Source: a bacterium
GTDB lineage: Bacteria; Electryoneota; RPQS01
Reading direction: 5' to 3'
Length of the DNA: 32,066 nt
NCBI GenBank assembly: GCA_018814465.1
Contig: JAHIZR010000038.1
Location: 1 to 32,066, forward strand
The position numbers were made by a program, and so were the translations under genes. This document shows, in pieces, positions 8,004 to 16,700 of this stretch. The notes under the pieces were generated by a model. It made no database searches. It saw only the letters and a program-made list of their open reading frames with translations, and had not been told where the DNA came from. How positions within the stretch are numbered: the first letter of the stretch is position 1; every line of letters starts with the position of its first letter.

Positions 8004-9263
8004 CTATTGAGTTCTTTTCTGATGATTATCGGCGGAAAGGTCCTTGTGACTCAGTAAAACAAAACCGATAGACATTGCAGCGTAAGTCGCGACAAGAATC
8101 CAAGGAACCGCATCCATCTGAAAAGCGGTCACCAGCACGATATTCGCCGCGATATTCATTCCGAGAACCGTCCAAGCAAGGATTGCCACTTTGCGAGCCT
8201 TGCCGATTCCGATGAGGGCATTGGCCAACACACTCTGAACCGGCTCGAAGAAAGTCGCACCGATGACAATTTTAAAATAGGGGACGGAGGCCAGGTATTT
8301 TACACCCAGCACGGCGGGGATAACCTCGTCGGCAATCATGAACAGCAGTATATTCAGAGGAATCAGGATTGCCCAGACCGACAATAAGGCCGAACGAACC
8401 TTCTTGCGCAGCCGGACGTATTCTCCTTCAGCCGCGAGCCGGGACGCGACGGGGAGCAGCAGGAAATTCACCGCTTGAGACAGCATCGTATAGAGCCTGA
8501 TCAAGGCTCTGGCAGCGATATAAGGGGCAAGGCGAACCGGATCAAGCATGGTTCCGATCAATATGATATCCCCCTGCTGCATGTAGATATCCCCCAGAGA
8601 CTGCATACCGGTCCAGGTTCCATATTGTCTGACAAACCGCCATCGGCCATGCAGACGCGGACGAAACATTTTACCGTAGAGGAGAAGCGAAATCGCAGCC
8701 GATACCGCCGCCGCGAAGAATATCATCCGCATGACGTTCTCAACCGAACTCAGCCGATCCGAATAGGCTAAGATCACAAAACCCGACAACGCTCCAAAAT
8801 AATAGGAAGCATCAATCCAAAGTGCGGCGCGGTTGTTTGCATCCGCTTGTGCAAGCGCGTAGGAGAGCAGGCGCGGAATAAAAACCAAAACAATGCCGGC
8901 AACCCAAAGCGCAGCTTCCTGGCTGACTTGGAGCGCCGGCAAAATTATTAGTGAGAGTGTGGAAGCGATTATCGCGGTCCCGGTCATCATCCAAATTACA
9001 GGTCCGATGACTCCCTCCCGCTCCGTACCCGGCAGAGCGCGAACCAGAGAAACACTCCAAAGTCCCCACGAACACATCGCACTCAGATTGACATAAGCAA
9101 TCGCGATTCCATACTGACCGTATTCCGCCAATGGAAGATAGCGGATGAGCGTCAGCAGGGTCCCCAGCGCGTAAATCCCCGGAAGAGATCGCAATGCGAG
9201 CGCATAGACCGCGCGGCGAATCGCATTCCAACCGCCGGCATCGTTCAGCAGATTTCTCAGCAT
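8004..9263 (-). CDS. Wzx-like polysaccharide flippase (MOP superfamily)
   Basis: A 419-residue membrane protein with about 10-12 hydrophobic segments and basic loops between them. The pattern fits the polysaccharide transport branch of the MOP/MATE superfamily, which flips lipid-linked glycan units across the inner membrane. Supporting marks are the N-terminal stretch around RSLPGIYALGTLLTLIRYL and AEYGQYGIAIAY, a central QYGTWTGMQSLGDIYMQQGD typical of these exporters, and a later PYFKIVIGATFFEPVQS. The C-terminus is a short hydrophilic tail. It lies 56 nt downstream of sppA on the same strand and is probably in the same transcript. There are no glycosyltransferases next to it, so the glycan carried is unknown. 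A plus-strand gene for an O-antigen ligase-like protein lies beyond sppA. Confidence 0.8.
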   Translation of the reverse strand: MLRNLLNDAGGWNAIRRAVYALALRSLPGIYALGTLLTLIRYLPLAEYGQYGIAIAYVNLSAMCSWGLWSVSLVRALPGTEREGVIGPVIWMMTGTAIIASTLSLIILPALQVSQEAALWVAGIVLVFIPRLLSYALAQADANNRAALWIDASYYFGALSGFVILAYSDRLSSVENVMRMIFFAAAVSAAISLLLYGKMFRPRLHGRWRFVRQYGTWTGMQSLGDIYMQQGDIILIGTMLDPVRLAPYIAARALIRLYTMLSQAVNFLLLPVASRLAAEGEYVRLRKKVRSALLSVWAILIPLNILLFMIADEVIPAVLGVKYLASVPYFKIVIGATFFEPVQSVLANALIGIGKARKVAILAWTVLGMNIAANIVLVTAFQMDAVPWILVATYAAMSIGFVLLSHKDLSADNHQKRTQ

Positions 9264-9319
9264 GAATTGAAGCGGGCTTTCAGACTCACCGAGTATTCCT
9301 GCAACCGTGAGTACAAGGA

Positions 9320-11107
9320 CTACTCAATGGTTTGAACCGGCAGAATCGCCTGAACATACTCTCTGGCATCACCGAATTTCTGCAGATAGTCAATGGCGCG
9401 CCGGGCCAGAAGGGTTTCAGGCGTCATCAGCCATGTTTGCTGCCAGAGTTTCACACCCGTGAAGAGCTGTTCAATGACATAGTCAATGATTTCCTGCTTT
9501 TTCGGGTAATACTGAATGTATACCTCCTGAGAATCGAGCTCCGCAAGCGTACGGGCTTTTTCAATGGCATCGTTCAAACCGCCCATCTGATCGACCAATC
9601 CGTTGGCATGGGCTTGCCTGCCTGTCCAGACACGCCCCCGGGCGATCTCCTGCACCGCCTCAACCGTCATTCCGCGACCGGACGCGACATCGTCTTTGAA
9701 CTCGGCATAAACGTCTTCCAGCAGCGAATTCAGTATGGTCTCCTGCTCTTTCGTCAGCTCTTGATCGATTCTGAAGAACTGTGCCCATTTGCCTTTTTTG
9801 ACGACTTCTTCGCGAGCTTCGATCTTATTGTAGAGTCCTTCCAGATTCGGCAGGACAGCCACAACTCCGATGGAGCCGGTAATCGTGTTGGGTTGGGCCA
9901 TTACGGAATTCGCTCCGCAGGAGATAAAGTATCCGCCTGATGCCGCGATACGGCCCATGGAAACGACAAGCGGTTTGGCCTCTTTCAGCCTGAGCGCTTC
10001 TTCGAGGATCACTTTTGAGCCAAGAGCGGACCCGCCGGGGGAATTCACCCGCAACACAACCGCGGCAACTTCTTCATCATCCCTGATCTCCCGCAGCAAC
10101 TGGGCAAACTCGGCGGACTTAATCGTCTCATCCATCGCAAAGGGATCTTCACCTTCGCCGTATGAATAGTTGATCTCGCCCTGAGCGTAAACGACGGCGA
10201 TTTTTTTCTTGTTGCCGGGCTTGTCTTTGAAAGTACGCAGATAGTGACTGACTGTCACCCCAGCAAAGTCTTTTTCGTCATCTCCCATGATGCGATCCTT
10301 GAAATCCTGCCAATCGAGCAGATCATCTATGAATCCCTTTTGCAGAGCGTCTTGCGGGGAGATCATAAAGCGTTCCCCGTTCAGCATTTCCTGTTCGAGA
10401 GCCTTAAAAGTCAATGCCGTCCGGTCGGCAGCGGTTTCATGAATGTAGACATCATAGAGGTCATCTATCATTGATTGGAGACTTTCGCGCAACGGTTCAG
10501 ACATTCTGTCGCTTCCCCAGCTTTCGAAAGCGCCTTTATACTCGCCCATGTGAAAAACGTGGAACTTGATCCCCAGTTTGTCGAAGGTTTTGGCGAGGTA
10601 GGTACTGGAAATGCCCAGCCCCTCCATGAACAGACCGCCCGACAGAGTCGAAGACATGAAGATTGAGTCGGCGATTGATGCGAGATAATAATCCCGATCT
10701 GAGGCAATCTCCGCAAAGGCATAAACCGGCTTGCCGGATTCCTTAAAACCCCGTATGGCTTCCCGAATCTCTCGGATAGAAGCAAATCCGCCCATCCCTA
10801 CCGGTCGAAGGACAACACCTCTAATCATGGGATCGTCTTTCGCATGCTGCAAGGCTCGGTTGATTGAATGAATCGATAAGGGGCGACCTGATGTAAGTGA
10901 TCCAAGATTCGGAGCCGCATCATAATCAGGCAAAACACCGGACATCCGAATGATTAAGAAACTCTCTTCTTCAAGAGGAGTTGTTTTTCCACCCGTGAAC
11001 TCGCCCAATCCCGACACCGCCGAAAAGAGCACACCGATCAGCAGGATGAAAAGAATGAAAACGATTCCGAGGATTGCCAGTATCCAGCAACATGCTTTGT
11101 TCTTCAA
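9320..11107 (-). CDS. sppA: Signal peptide peptidase SppA, long (67K) type
   Basis: An inner-membrane serine protease that degrades signal peptides left after protein export. It is 595 residues, close to the 618 of the E. coli protein, with one N-terminal membrane segment (about 7-31) and two tandem SppA domains. The catalytic pair is visible: Lys191 in the N-terminal domain (MGEYKGAFESW) and Ser390 in the C-terminal domain (RIAASGGYF), 199 residues apart, nearly the spacing of Lys209 and Ser409 in E. coli. RVNSPGGSALGS and NTITGSIGV are further family marks. The start is TTG, supported by AAAGGA 7 nt upstream. A likely promoter lies at 11172-11200. The flippase gene follows after 56 nt. Confidence 0.95.
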   Translation of the reverse strand: MKNKACCWILAILGIVFILFILLIGVLFSAVSGLGEFTGGKTTPLEEESFLIIRMSGVLPDYDAAPNLGSLTSGRPLSIHSINRALQHAKDDPMIRGVVLRPVGMGGFASIREIREAIRGFKESGKPVYAFAEIASDRDYYLASIADSIFMSSTLSGGLFMEGLGISSTYLAKTFDKLGIKFHVFHMGEYKGAFESWGSDRMSEPLRESLQSMIDDLYDVYIHETAADRTALTFKALEQEMLNGERFMISPQDALQKGFIDDLLDWQDFKDRIMGDDEKDFAGVTVSHYLRTFKDKPGNKKKIAVVYAQGEINYSYGEGEDPFAMDETIKSAEFAQLLREIRDDEEVAAVVLRVNSPGGSALGSKVILEEALRLKEAKPLVVSMGRIAASGGYFISCGANSVMAQPNTITGSIGVVAVLPNLEGLYNKIEAREEVVKKGKWAQFFRIDQELTKEQETILNSLLEDVYAEFKDDVASGRGMTVEAVQEIARGRVWTGRQAHANGLVDQMGGLNDAIEKARTLAELDSQEVYIQYYPKKQEIIDYVIEQLFTGVKLWQQTWLMTPETLLARRAIDYLQKFGDAREYVQAILPVQTIE

Positions 11108-11413
11108 TGTCTTATCCTTTCGTTTTGCTGCCGCGAGATTCTACTTATCTTTGGAAAGCTATTAGAAACATAAGTTAGCACAAACTTTTCAATTAGTCAA
11201 CTCGCTGCCGGGTATGAATCGATGAAGATTAGCTATCTTGATTCAGCTCTTGCTTTCGAGCAGTTAAGTCGTTAAATTCTTTAGAGGAAGTATCATCCTT
11301 GATCATGCATCCATTGTATCAGAGCAGAAGAATCAGTTTTTCGTTGCGCGAGTGGATGGGCATACGATTTGCCCTTTCTATAGAGTTCACCCTAAATCTA
11401 ATCCATATATAGC
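11108..11413. other. Divergent intergenic region between sppA and the ligase-like gene
   Basis: 306 bp with no credible gene. It contains the likely sppA promoter. I found no convincing -35/-10 pair for the plus-strand gene and no notable repeat. Confidence 0.5.
11172..11200 (-). promoter_or_regulatory. Possible promoter of sppA
   Basis: On the minus strand TTGACT (11195-11200), 17 bp, then TAACTT (11172-11177). The -35 matches other promoters in the window; the -10 is weak. The leader to the TTG start would be about 60 nt. Confidence 0.42.
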
Positions 11414-12916
11414 TTGAATTCCGACAAAGCCATACTCGGTGTCCTCATAACAGGAATCTTGGTTGTCTACACGGCGATTGTCTTTGCCTTCTTTGGATCA
11501 GAAGGTGATACTCGCGTTATCTACCTGTTTTTAATCGGACTTCCAATAGCAATTTCGCTTTTTGCTGTACCCAAGCTGGGATTGATCGTCTTAGGGATTC
11601 TTGTCTATTCGCTGGATTGGATATCCGAATCCTTGGTATTTATGCCGCGTGAGACGACGTGGCTCATCGATATTCTGCTCGTAATGTTTGTCGTTCGCAT
11701 CATTGTGACCTCACCTTGGCGGAAGTTGAATATGAGCAAGATCGAGAAATGGATCTATGTCGCGCTCGTGTTCTCGATCATTTCCGCTTTGATGAATGGC
11801 ATCAGTCAGGTAACATACTTAGTCGGATTCCGCGTCGCATTTAAGTACATCCTGCTGTTTATTGCGGTATACCATATGGATGTATCGCGAGAATGGATGC
11901 GCGGGTTTTTCAAGCTGCTTGTAGTGATTGCCCTGATCCAGCCCGCGGTGATTATTCTGCAATGGAGATTCACCAGTTGGGTTTCGCCCGACGATCTCGC
12001 CGGAACCTTCGGCTTAGGTCAAACAGGCAGAGTGGCGTTCTATTTGCTTCTGATTATTGCCTTTTATATCTCTCAAGCCATCGAACGGAAGCGCTTTAAG
12101 TCTTCAATGCTGATTCCGCTCTGCTGGCTCTTAATCGCGCCAATTCTCGGTGAGGCGAAGTTCTTTTTTATGGTTCTGCCTGTTCTGCTGATTTACCTGC
12201 TCAGAGCAGATTTCTTCAAACGGCCTGCGATCGCAATCGGACTCAGCATCGTCGGCATCATTATAATCGTCAGCGTCGATTATGTGATCAAGCAGAGTGG
12301 TTATTGGTTAGAAGGGCGAAATCCAATAACCTATATCGCACAAATCGGTGAAGTTTACACCTCCGAACTCGATGAAAGCTCTACGGTTACAGGACCACGC
12401 CGGATTCATCAATTGGCCAGTTCCACGCGACTTGCCGCCGGCTCGCCCAAGGATTTTTTCTTTGGCAATGGTCCCGGATCAATTACCCTCTCTTTCGTTG
12501 CCGCAAGACATTCGAAAACTATGGAGTACTTCAGCAAGTGGAGACTCAATTCGGCTTCGCCAACGATTGCCTGGCTGCTAATCGAATATGGTTATTTAGG
12601 AACGATCTTGATGGTCATTCCGTTGGCTTTGATCTATCGAAGAGGAAAATATCTGAGACGTTCTGATGATCAGGAATTGCGGATTTATGGACGATGGCTT
12701 GAAGGATTAACTTTTCTCTACGGATTATGGATGGTCTATACTTCCGTACTGCAAATCGATGCTTCGAGCTACCTATTCTGGGTTACTGCCGCGATGCTTG
12801 TCAGACTAAGCTATGAAGAAGAAGCGCGATTCGAGATGAAAACGACGATGGAAAGGATTACGGAAGCTCGTCAGCCCGTGCGGACTCTCGCCACAGAATC
12901 CGCTGTGACCCACTGA
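11414..12916 (+). CDS. O-antigen ligase/polymerase-like membrane protein
   Basis: A 500-residue protein with about 11-12 membrane segments and one large hydrophilic loop (about residues 290-390). This layout, with the late outside loop carrying GNGPGS and the following SPTIAWLLIEYGYLGTIL, fits the WaaL/Wzy superfamily (O-antigen ligase domain), which joins or polymerises glycans on lipid carriers at the outer face of the inner membrane. The sequence does not decide between ligase and polymerase. The start is TTG without a clear ribosome-binding site; another in-frame TTG at residue 16 is preceded by AGGA but would cut into the first membrane segment. The last 40 residues are hydrophilic. A terminator follows after 20 nt, so it is a single-gene unit. 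Confidence 0.72.
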   Translation: MNSDKAILGVLITGILVVYTAIVFAFFGSEGDTRVIYLFLIGLPIAISLFAVPKLGLIVLGILVYSLDWISESLVFMPRETTWLIDILLVMFVVRIIVTSPWRKLNMSKIEKWIYVALVFSIISALMNGISQVTYLVGFRVAFKYILLFIAVYHMDVSREWMRGFFKLLVVIALIQPAVIILQWRFTSWVSPDDLAGTFGLGQTGRVAFYLLLIIAFYISQAIERKRFKSSMLIPLCWLLIAPILGEAKFFFMVLPVLLIYLLRADFFKRPAIAIGLSIVGIIIIVSVDYVIKQSGYWLEGRNPITYIAQIGEVYTSELDESSTVTGPRRIHQLASSTRLAAGSPKDFFFGNGPGSITLSFVAARHSKTMEYFSKWRLNSASPTIAWLLIEYGYLGTILMVIPLALIYRRGKYLRRSDDQELRIYGRWLEGLTFLYGLWMVYTSVLQIDASSYLFWVTAAMLVRLSYEEEARFEMKTTMERITEARQPVRTLATESAVTH

Positions 12917-12936
12917 AAGATAAAAACTCTAATTTT

Positions 12937-12970
12937 AGCCCGATTCCGCTGATCCGGATCGGGCTTCTTT
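12937..12970 (+). terminator. Intrinsic terminator after the ligase-like gene
   Basis: AGCCCGATTCCG (12937-12948) pairs with CGGATCGGGCT (12955-12965), with one bulged T, followed by TCTTT. It lies 20 nt after the stop codon. Confidence 0.8.
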
Positions 12971-12985
12971 AATGGCAGAATCTCG

Positions 12986-13267
12986 ATGATCGAACTCACT
13001 ACGAACCGCCTAATTCTAAGACCGCTTTCGATGGAGGACATCGAAGGGCTGTTTGATATTCTTACAGCTTATCTCAAAATAATTCCACGACCAAGTTACT
13101 CGGAATACTCCACTTGCAGACCGTCGAGCGGAGTGAATCGCGAAGGAATATTCCGGCGGGGAACCGCGCTCATGAGAGGGTCATGTGCAGAGAGCTGGGC
13201 GGCGCTTAATCCCCGCTCGGCGAGTTTTCTCGCCAATTCTCCGATGATATTCTTGGATCCGCTCTAG
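12986..13267 (+). pseudogene. Remnant of a GNAT acetyltransferase gene
   Basis: The reading frame is 93 codons long. Its first 27 or so residues, MIELTTNRLILRPLSMEDIE and GLFDIL, are a typical beginning of a RimJ/RimL-type GNAT acetyltransferase (about 170 residues in full). After about 13066 nothing resembles that family, and the acetyl-CoA loop is absent. I read it as the 5' remnant of a gene whose remainder was lost or replaced. The downstream part overlaps an open frame on the other strand and runs into the tRNA terminator. It could still be expressed as a short peptide, but there is no sign that it works. Confidence 0.65.
13096..13263 (-). other. Possible 3' remnant of an unidentified gene
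   Basis: On the minus strand a frame is open from just after a TAG (13264-13266) to a TAA at 13096-13098, 55 codons, with no ATG until codon 31. Its translation looks protein-like (IIGELARKLAERGLSAAQLS, then a Pro/Arg stretch and LDGLQVEYSE at the end), but I cannot name a family. It begins right at the tRNA operon terminator, as if a longer gene had been cut there. It overlaps the tail of the acetyltransferase remnant on the other strand. Chance openness is possible. Confidence 0.3.
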
Positions 13268-13315
13268 CTACAAAAACAGCCCCCGTCTCGAAAGAGACGG
13301 GGGCTGTTTTTGTAG
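13268..13315 (-). terminator. Terminator of the tRNA-His/tRNA-Glu operon (22 bp perfect stem)
   Basis: Arms 13268-13289 and 13294-13315 are perfectly complementary over 22 bp around a GAAA loop, with five consecutive G-C pairs and T/A runs at the foot. It abuts the discriminator base of tRNA-Glu. The symmetry would let it also stop transcripts from the left. Confidence 0.9.
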
Positions 13316-13387
13316 TGACCCCACGGAGAATCGAACTCCGATTGCGAGAATGAAAATCTCGAGTCCTGACCGTTAGACGATGGGGCC
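13316..13387 (-). tRNA. tRNA-Glu (anticodon TTC)
   Basis: 72 nt folding as a standard cloverleaf. The acceptor stem is GGCCCCA with TGGGGTC, the anticodon stem CGAGA with TCTCG around a loop holding TTC, and the T arm has GTTCGATTC. CCA is not encoded. It is the second gene of a two-tRNA unit. Confidence 0.96.
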
Positions 13388-13507
13388 GTCGCTGTCGGAG
13401 CCATTCCGACAGCCATTTCTACTTCTCCCACTGTATTCGATCCCGGATAGTTAAATAAGCCAAGTGAGAAGACAGCGGGAATTGTCGGATTGGTTGCCGA
13501 CTCATCG

Positions 13508-13582
13508 GGTGGCTGAGGGGATTCGAACCCCCGACCCCTGGAACCACAATCCAGTGCTCTAACCAGCTGAGCTACAACCACC
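13508..13582 (-). tRNA. tRNA-His (anticodon GTG)
   Basis: 75 nt including the extra 5' G (G-1, at 13582) that pairs with C73 (13508), the identity mark of tRNA-His. The anticodon stem is CTGGA with TCCAG around a loop holding GTG, and the T arm is GGTTCGAATCC. CCA is not encoded. It is the first gene after the promoter at 13631-13659. Confidence 0.97.
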
Positions 13583-13630
13583 ACGAATCCGGAAGGGGAC
13601 CTCAAGGATCCGAGCTTGCCGGAATTTGTT

Positions 13631-13659
13631 AGTATAGCTGATTATCCAATAAGAATCAA
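13631..13659 (-). promoter_or_regulatory. Promoter of the tRNA-His/tRNA-Glu operon
   Basis: On the minus strand TTGATT (13654-13659), 17 bp, then TATACT (13631-13636), about 48 nt before the 5' end of tRNA-His. Confidence 0.7.
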
Positions 13660-13715
13660 GCCCGTCATCTTGACAGGCTGTGACCATTTAATATATTGTT
13701 AATAATTAAATAATG

Positions 13716-16700
13716 TCAATTTTCCGCGGATATCTCCTTATGATCAAGCACGTCACGAACAGCAGAAGCGAGGTCAACTGTCCGATAAGGCTTATTCAGA
13801 AAGGCAATACTGCCAAAGTTGATATTCTTTCCTGTGAATTGTTCCTGGGCATACCCCGAACAAAGAATAACCTTCAGTTCAGCTCTTTTCTCCAATAACA
13901 GAGGCAGAACTTCATCGCCGGACATTTTAGGCATGTGTATATCGAGAATAACAAGATCAATACTCTCACTCTCCTGCTCGAAGACTTCCATCGCCTCACA
14001 ACCATCTCCCGCAAGCAGGACTCGATAACCGTACATCTCAAGGACTTCCTGTCCCATGGATCGGATGACTTCCTCGTCATCGACGAGTAAAATCGTCTCG
14101 TTGCCCCCCGCTACCCGGGAGAAGGATGTCTCAGCTGATTTTCTCGGCTGATGTTTTTCCGCGGCAGGCAGATAGACTGTAAACTCGGACCCTTTGTCGA
14201 CTTCAGAAACGAACTCAATACTGCCCTTGGCCTCATTGACGATCTCCAAAACGGTAGAAAGTCCGAGACCGGTTCCGCCATTTATTTCTTTCGTCGTGAA
14301 GTAGGGATCAAAGAGCCTCTGCTTTGCCTCATTGCTGATCCCGCAGCCGGTATCGCGGACTCTTAAAATAACAAACTCGCCTTTCCCTTTCGAAGAAGTC
14401 CCGATCTCCGTACTCAAAGTGATGGAATACTCTTCCGACTGTTCGCGCACATGCATAGAGCGGATTTTATCGAGTACGGCATCGGCTGCGTTCACACACA
14501 GATTCATCAGCACCTGTTCCAAACGATTTGCATCAATACGCGCCAGGCATTGTCCTTGACATCCAGATTCATGCCTTAGAATGATGCGCCTGTCAATGGT
14601 TCGGCTTAACATGCTGAGAACCGTCTCACACACCTTATTGACGCAGACTTCCTCCAGATTGTCCGGAGTCCGCTTACGGCTGTAACTCAACAACTGCCGC
14701 ACAAGAGAAACCGCCCTTTCCGTCGCCGCCGCCGCCAGCCTCACATAAGCCTGCTGATTCATCGAATCGGATGATGCTTGCTGAGCCAGATCGAGGTTCC
14801 CCATGATCCCCGTCAGGAGATTGTTGAAATCATGCGCAACTCCGCTCGTAAGGCGCCCGATCGACTCCATTTTCTGCGCATGCCGAAGCTCCTGTTCAAG
14901 ACGACGGAGTTCCGTAACCTCCGTTGCCGAAAAACAGACAAGGCCTTCCCGCTGTGAGGGAGTAATCCTCCAACGAAAGATGCGCTCATTCAACGCTCCT
15001 TCTGTCTCCTGATCCTCCCCTTTTGAAAGGCAATTCAAGATCAACTCGGAGTAATTCGCGGGCAAGACCAACTCCGGCTCTTTCAGTCCCGTATCCAGCA
15101 GCAGCCGTTCGATTGATTTTGTCATTTCGACGATCTTGCCTTCAGCATCGACAATTAAGACCGGACCGACAAGCTCAACCTTTTGCTCCTCCAGTGTCAG
15201 ATGATGCCCGACAGCTTTCGTCCCTGTTATGTCGACCGCATAAACATTACACTCTCCGGTTGAAGGAACAGTCTTGTATTGCCAATGAAGAATTCTCCCA
15301 TCTTGCCGTTCCTGAATATCCTCGACTGTTTTGGCTTCCACTCTGCTCGTTTCCATGAGCAGAGTATGGTTAGGAGGCAAGATCGCCATCAAATCGCTGA
15401 CTCCGATGCTCATTGCGAATTCTTCCGCCGCTCGATTGCGATAGCTCAATTTGTTTCTGCCGTCAAAGGACAGGATGATCGAAGGATTCTCATCAGGCAG
15501 TATGGTTAACTTGCGCATTTCCAATTCGGCATTCATACGTTCGGTGACATCCAAGCCATATCCGACAACATGATCCACATCGCCTTCCGCATTCATGACC
15601 GGATTGAGTATTCTTACGAAGTAGCGGTCTTTGCCCTGCCGATCCACGAGTTTCTCTTCATAGTGAACAGAGGTGTGTTTTATACAAGCCTCGCGGATTC
15701 TCTCCTGCCGATAATGCGCGACATCCAGATTATGATGAAACTCCTCGCAATAGTCCATATCCGTTTTGCCAATCAACCAGCGGCGCCGAACCGGATCCGG
15801 CACCGCCGCGCGGTTTACGAAACGATAAGCACAGTCCGGACCAAGCACTGCAATTTGCGCCGGCAGATTGTCAAGCAGCCGAATATAGAATGTCTTCAAT
15901 AATTCCCGGCTCTCGTCGGCACGATACCGGTCGATGTATTGCGCAAGATTGTTTGCGATTGTCTGCAGGGTAACCTTATACCGCGGAAGCTCTCCATGCT
16001 CCTTGCAGTCCGCCAGTATCAGACTGCCGATCACTCGCTGATTCGCTTTTAACGGAATCGAAATCAACGCATGGATTTCAATTCCTTCAAAGCGCGGATC
16101 CTTATGGGTGAACGAACCGAATCCGATACTCTTAAAAACCGCTTCTTCCCGCAGAATGCACTCATTTGAAATCGCCAGCGAAAGATCCGATTGAGAGGCT
16201 CGCTTTTCAGCTTTCAGACCGTGCGATCCCATTGTCCGAACCAAGTTCTGCTCCCGGTCATACAACTCAATTACCACCGTCTGCATTTCATAACGATCGG
16301 AGAGAATCCCCGGAAGCTGCGAATAGATAGATTCGATTCCGTTTGCCGACAGGAATAGTTGAGATGTTATACTCATCGTTTCCTTTTCATCGGCTTCCCG
16401 TTTCCGATCCGAGTTGTCCCGGACGATCGCAAGAATCGTATTTCCGCCGCCGATATCAACCGCGGCGAGCGAAACCTCGCAGTAAAGAAGAGTTCCATCC
16501 TTCGCCTTGTGCACCCAGTCAAATATCTGCGGTTCTCCTCCCATCGCACTCAGGATATAATTCCTGGCTTTGATTGTGGACAATTGACCGTCCGGCTGGT
16601 ACTCCGGCGAGAATTCCACCGGCGAATGCCCAACGATATCATCCTTCGTGCATTTCCAAAGTTCACAGGCTTTTTGATTGCAGTCCCGAAACAGTTCATC

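Noticed and set aside
9332..9940. A 202-codon plus-strand reading frame
   Set aside because: Antisense to sppA, which has both catalytic residues and normal length.
13264..13605. A 113-codon minus-strand reading frame
   Set aside because: It covers the two tRNA genes and their terminator; the open frame is incidental.
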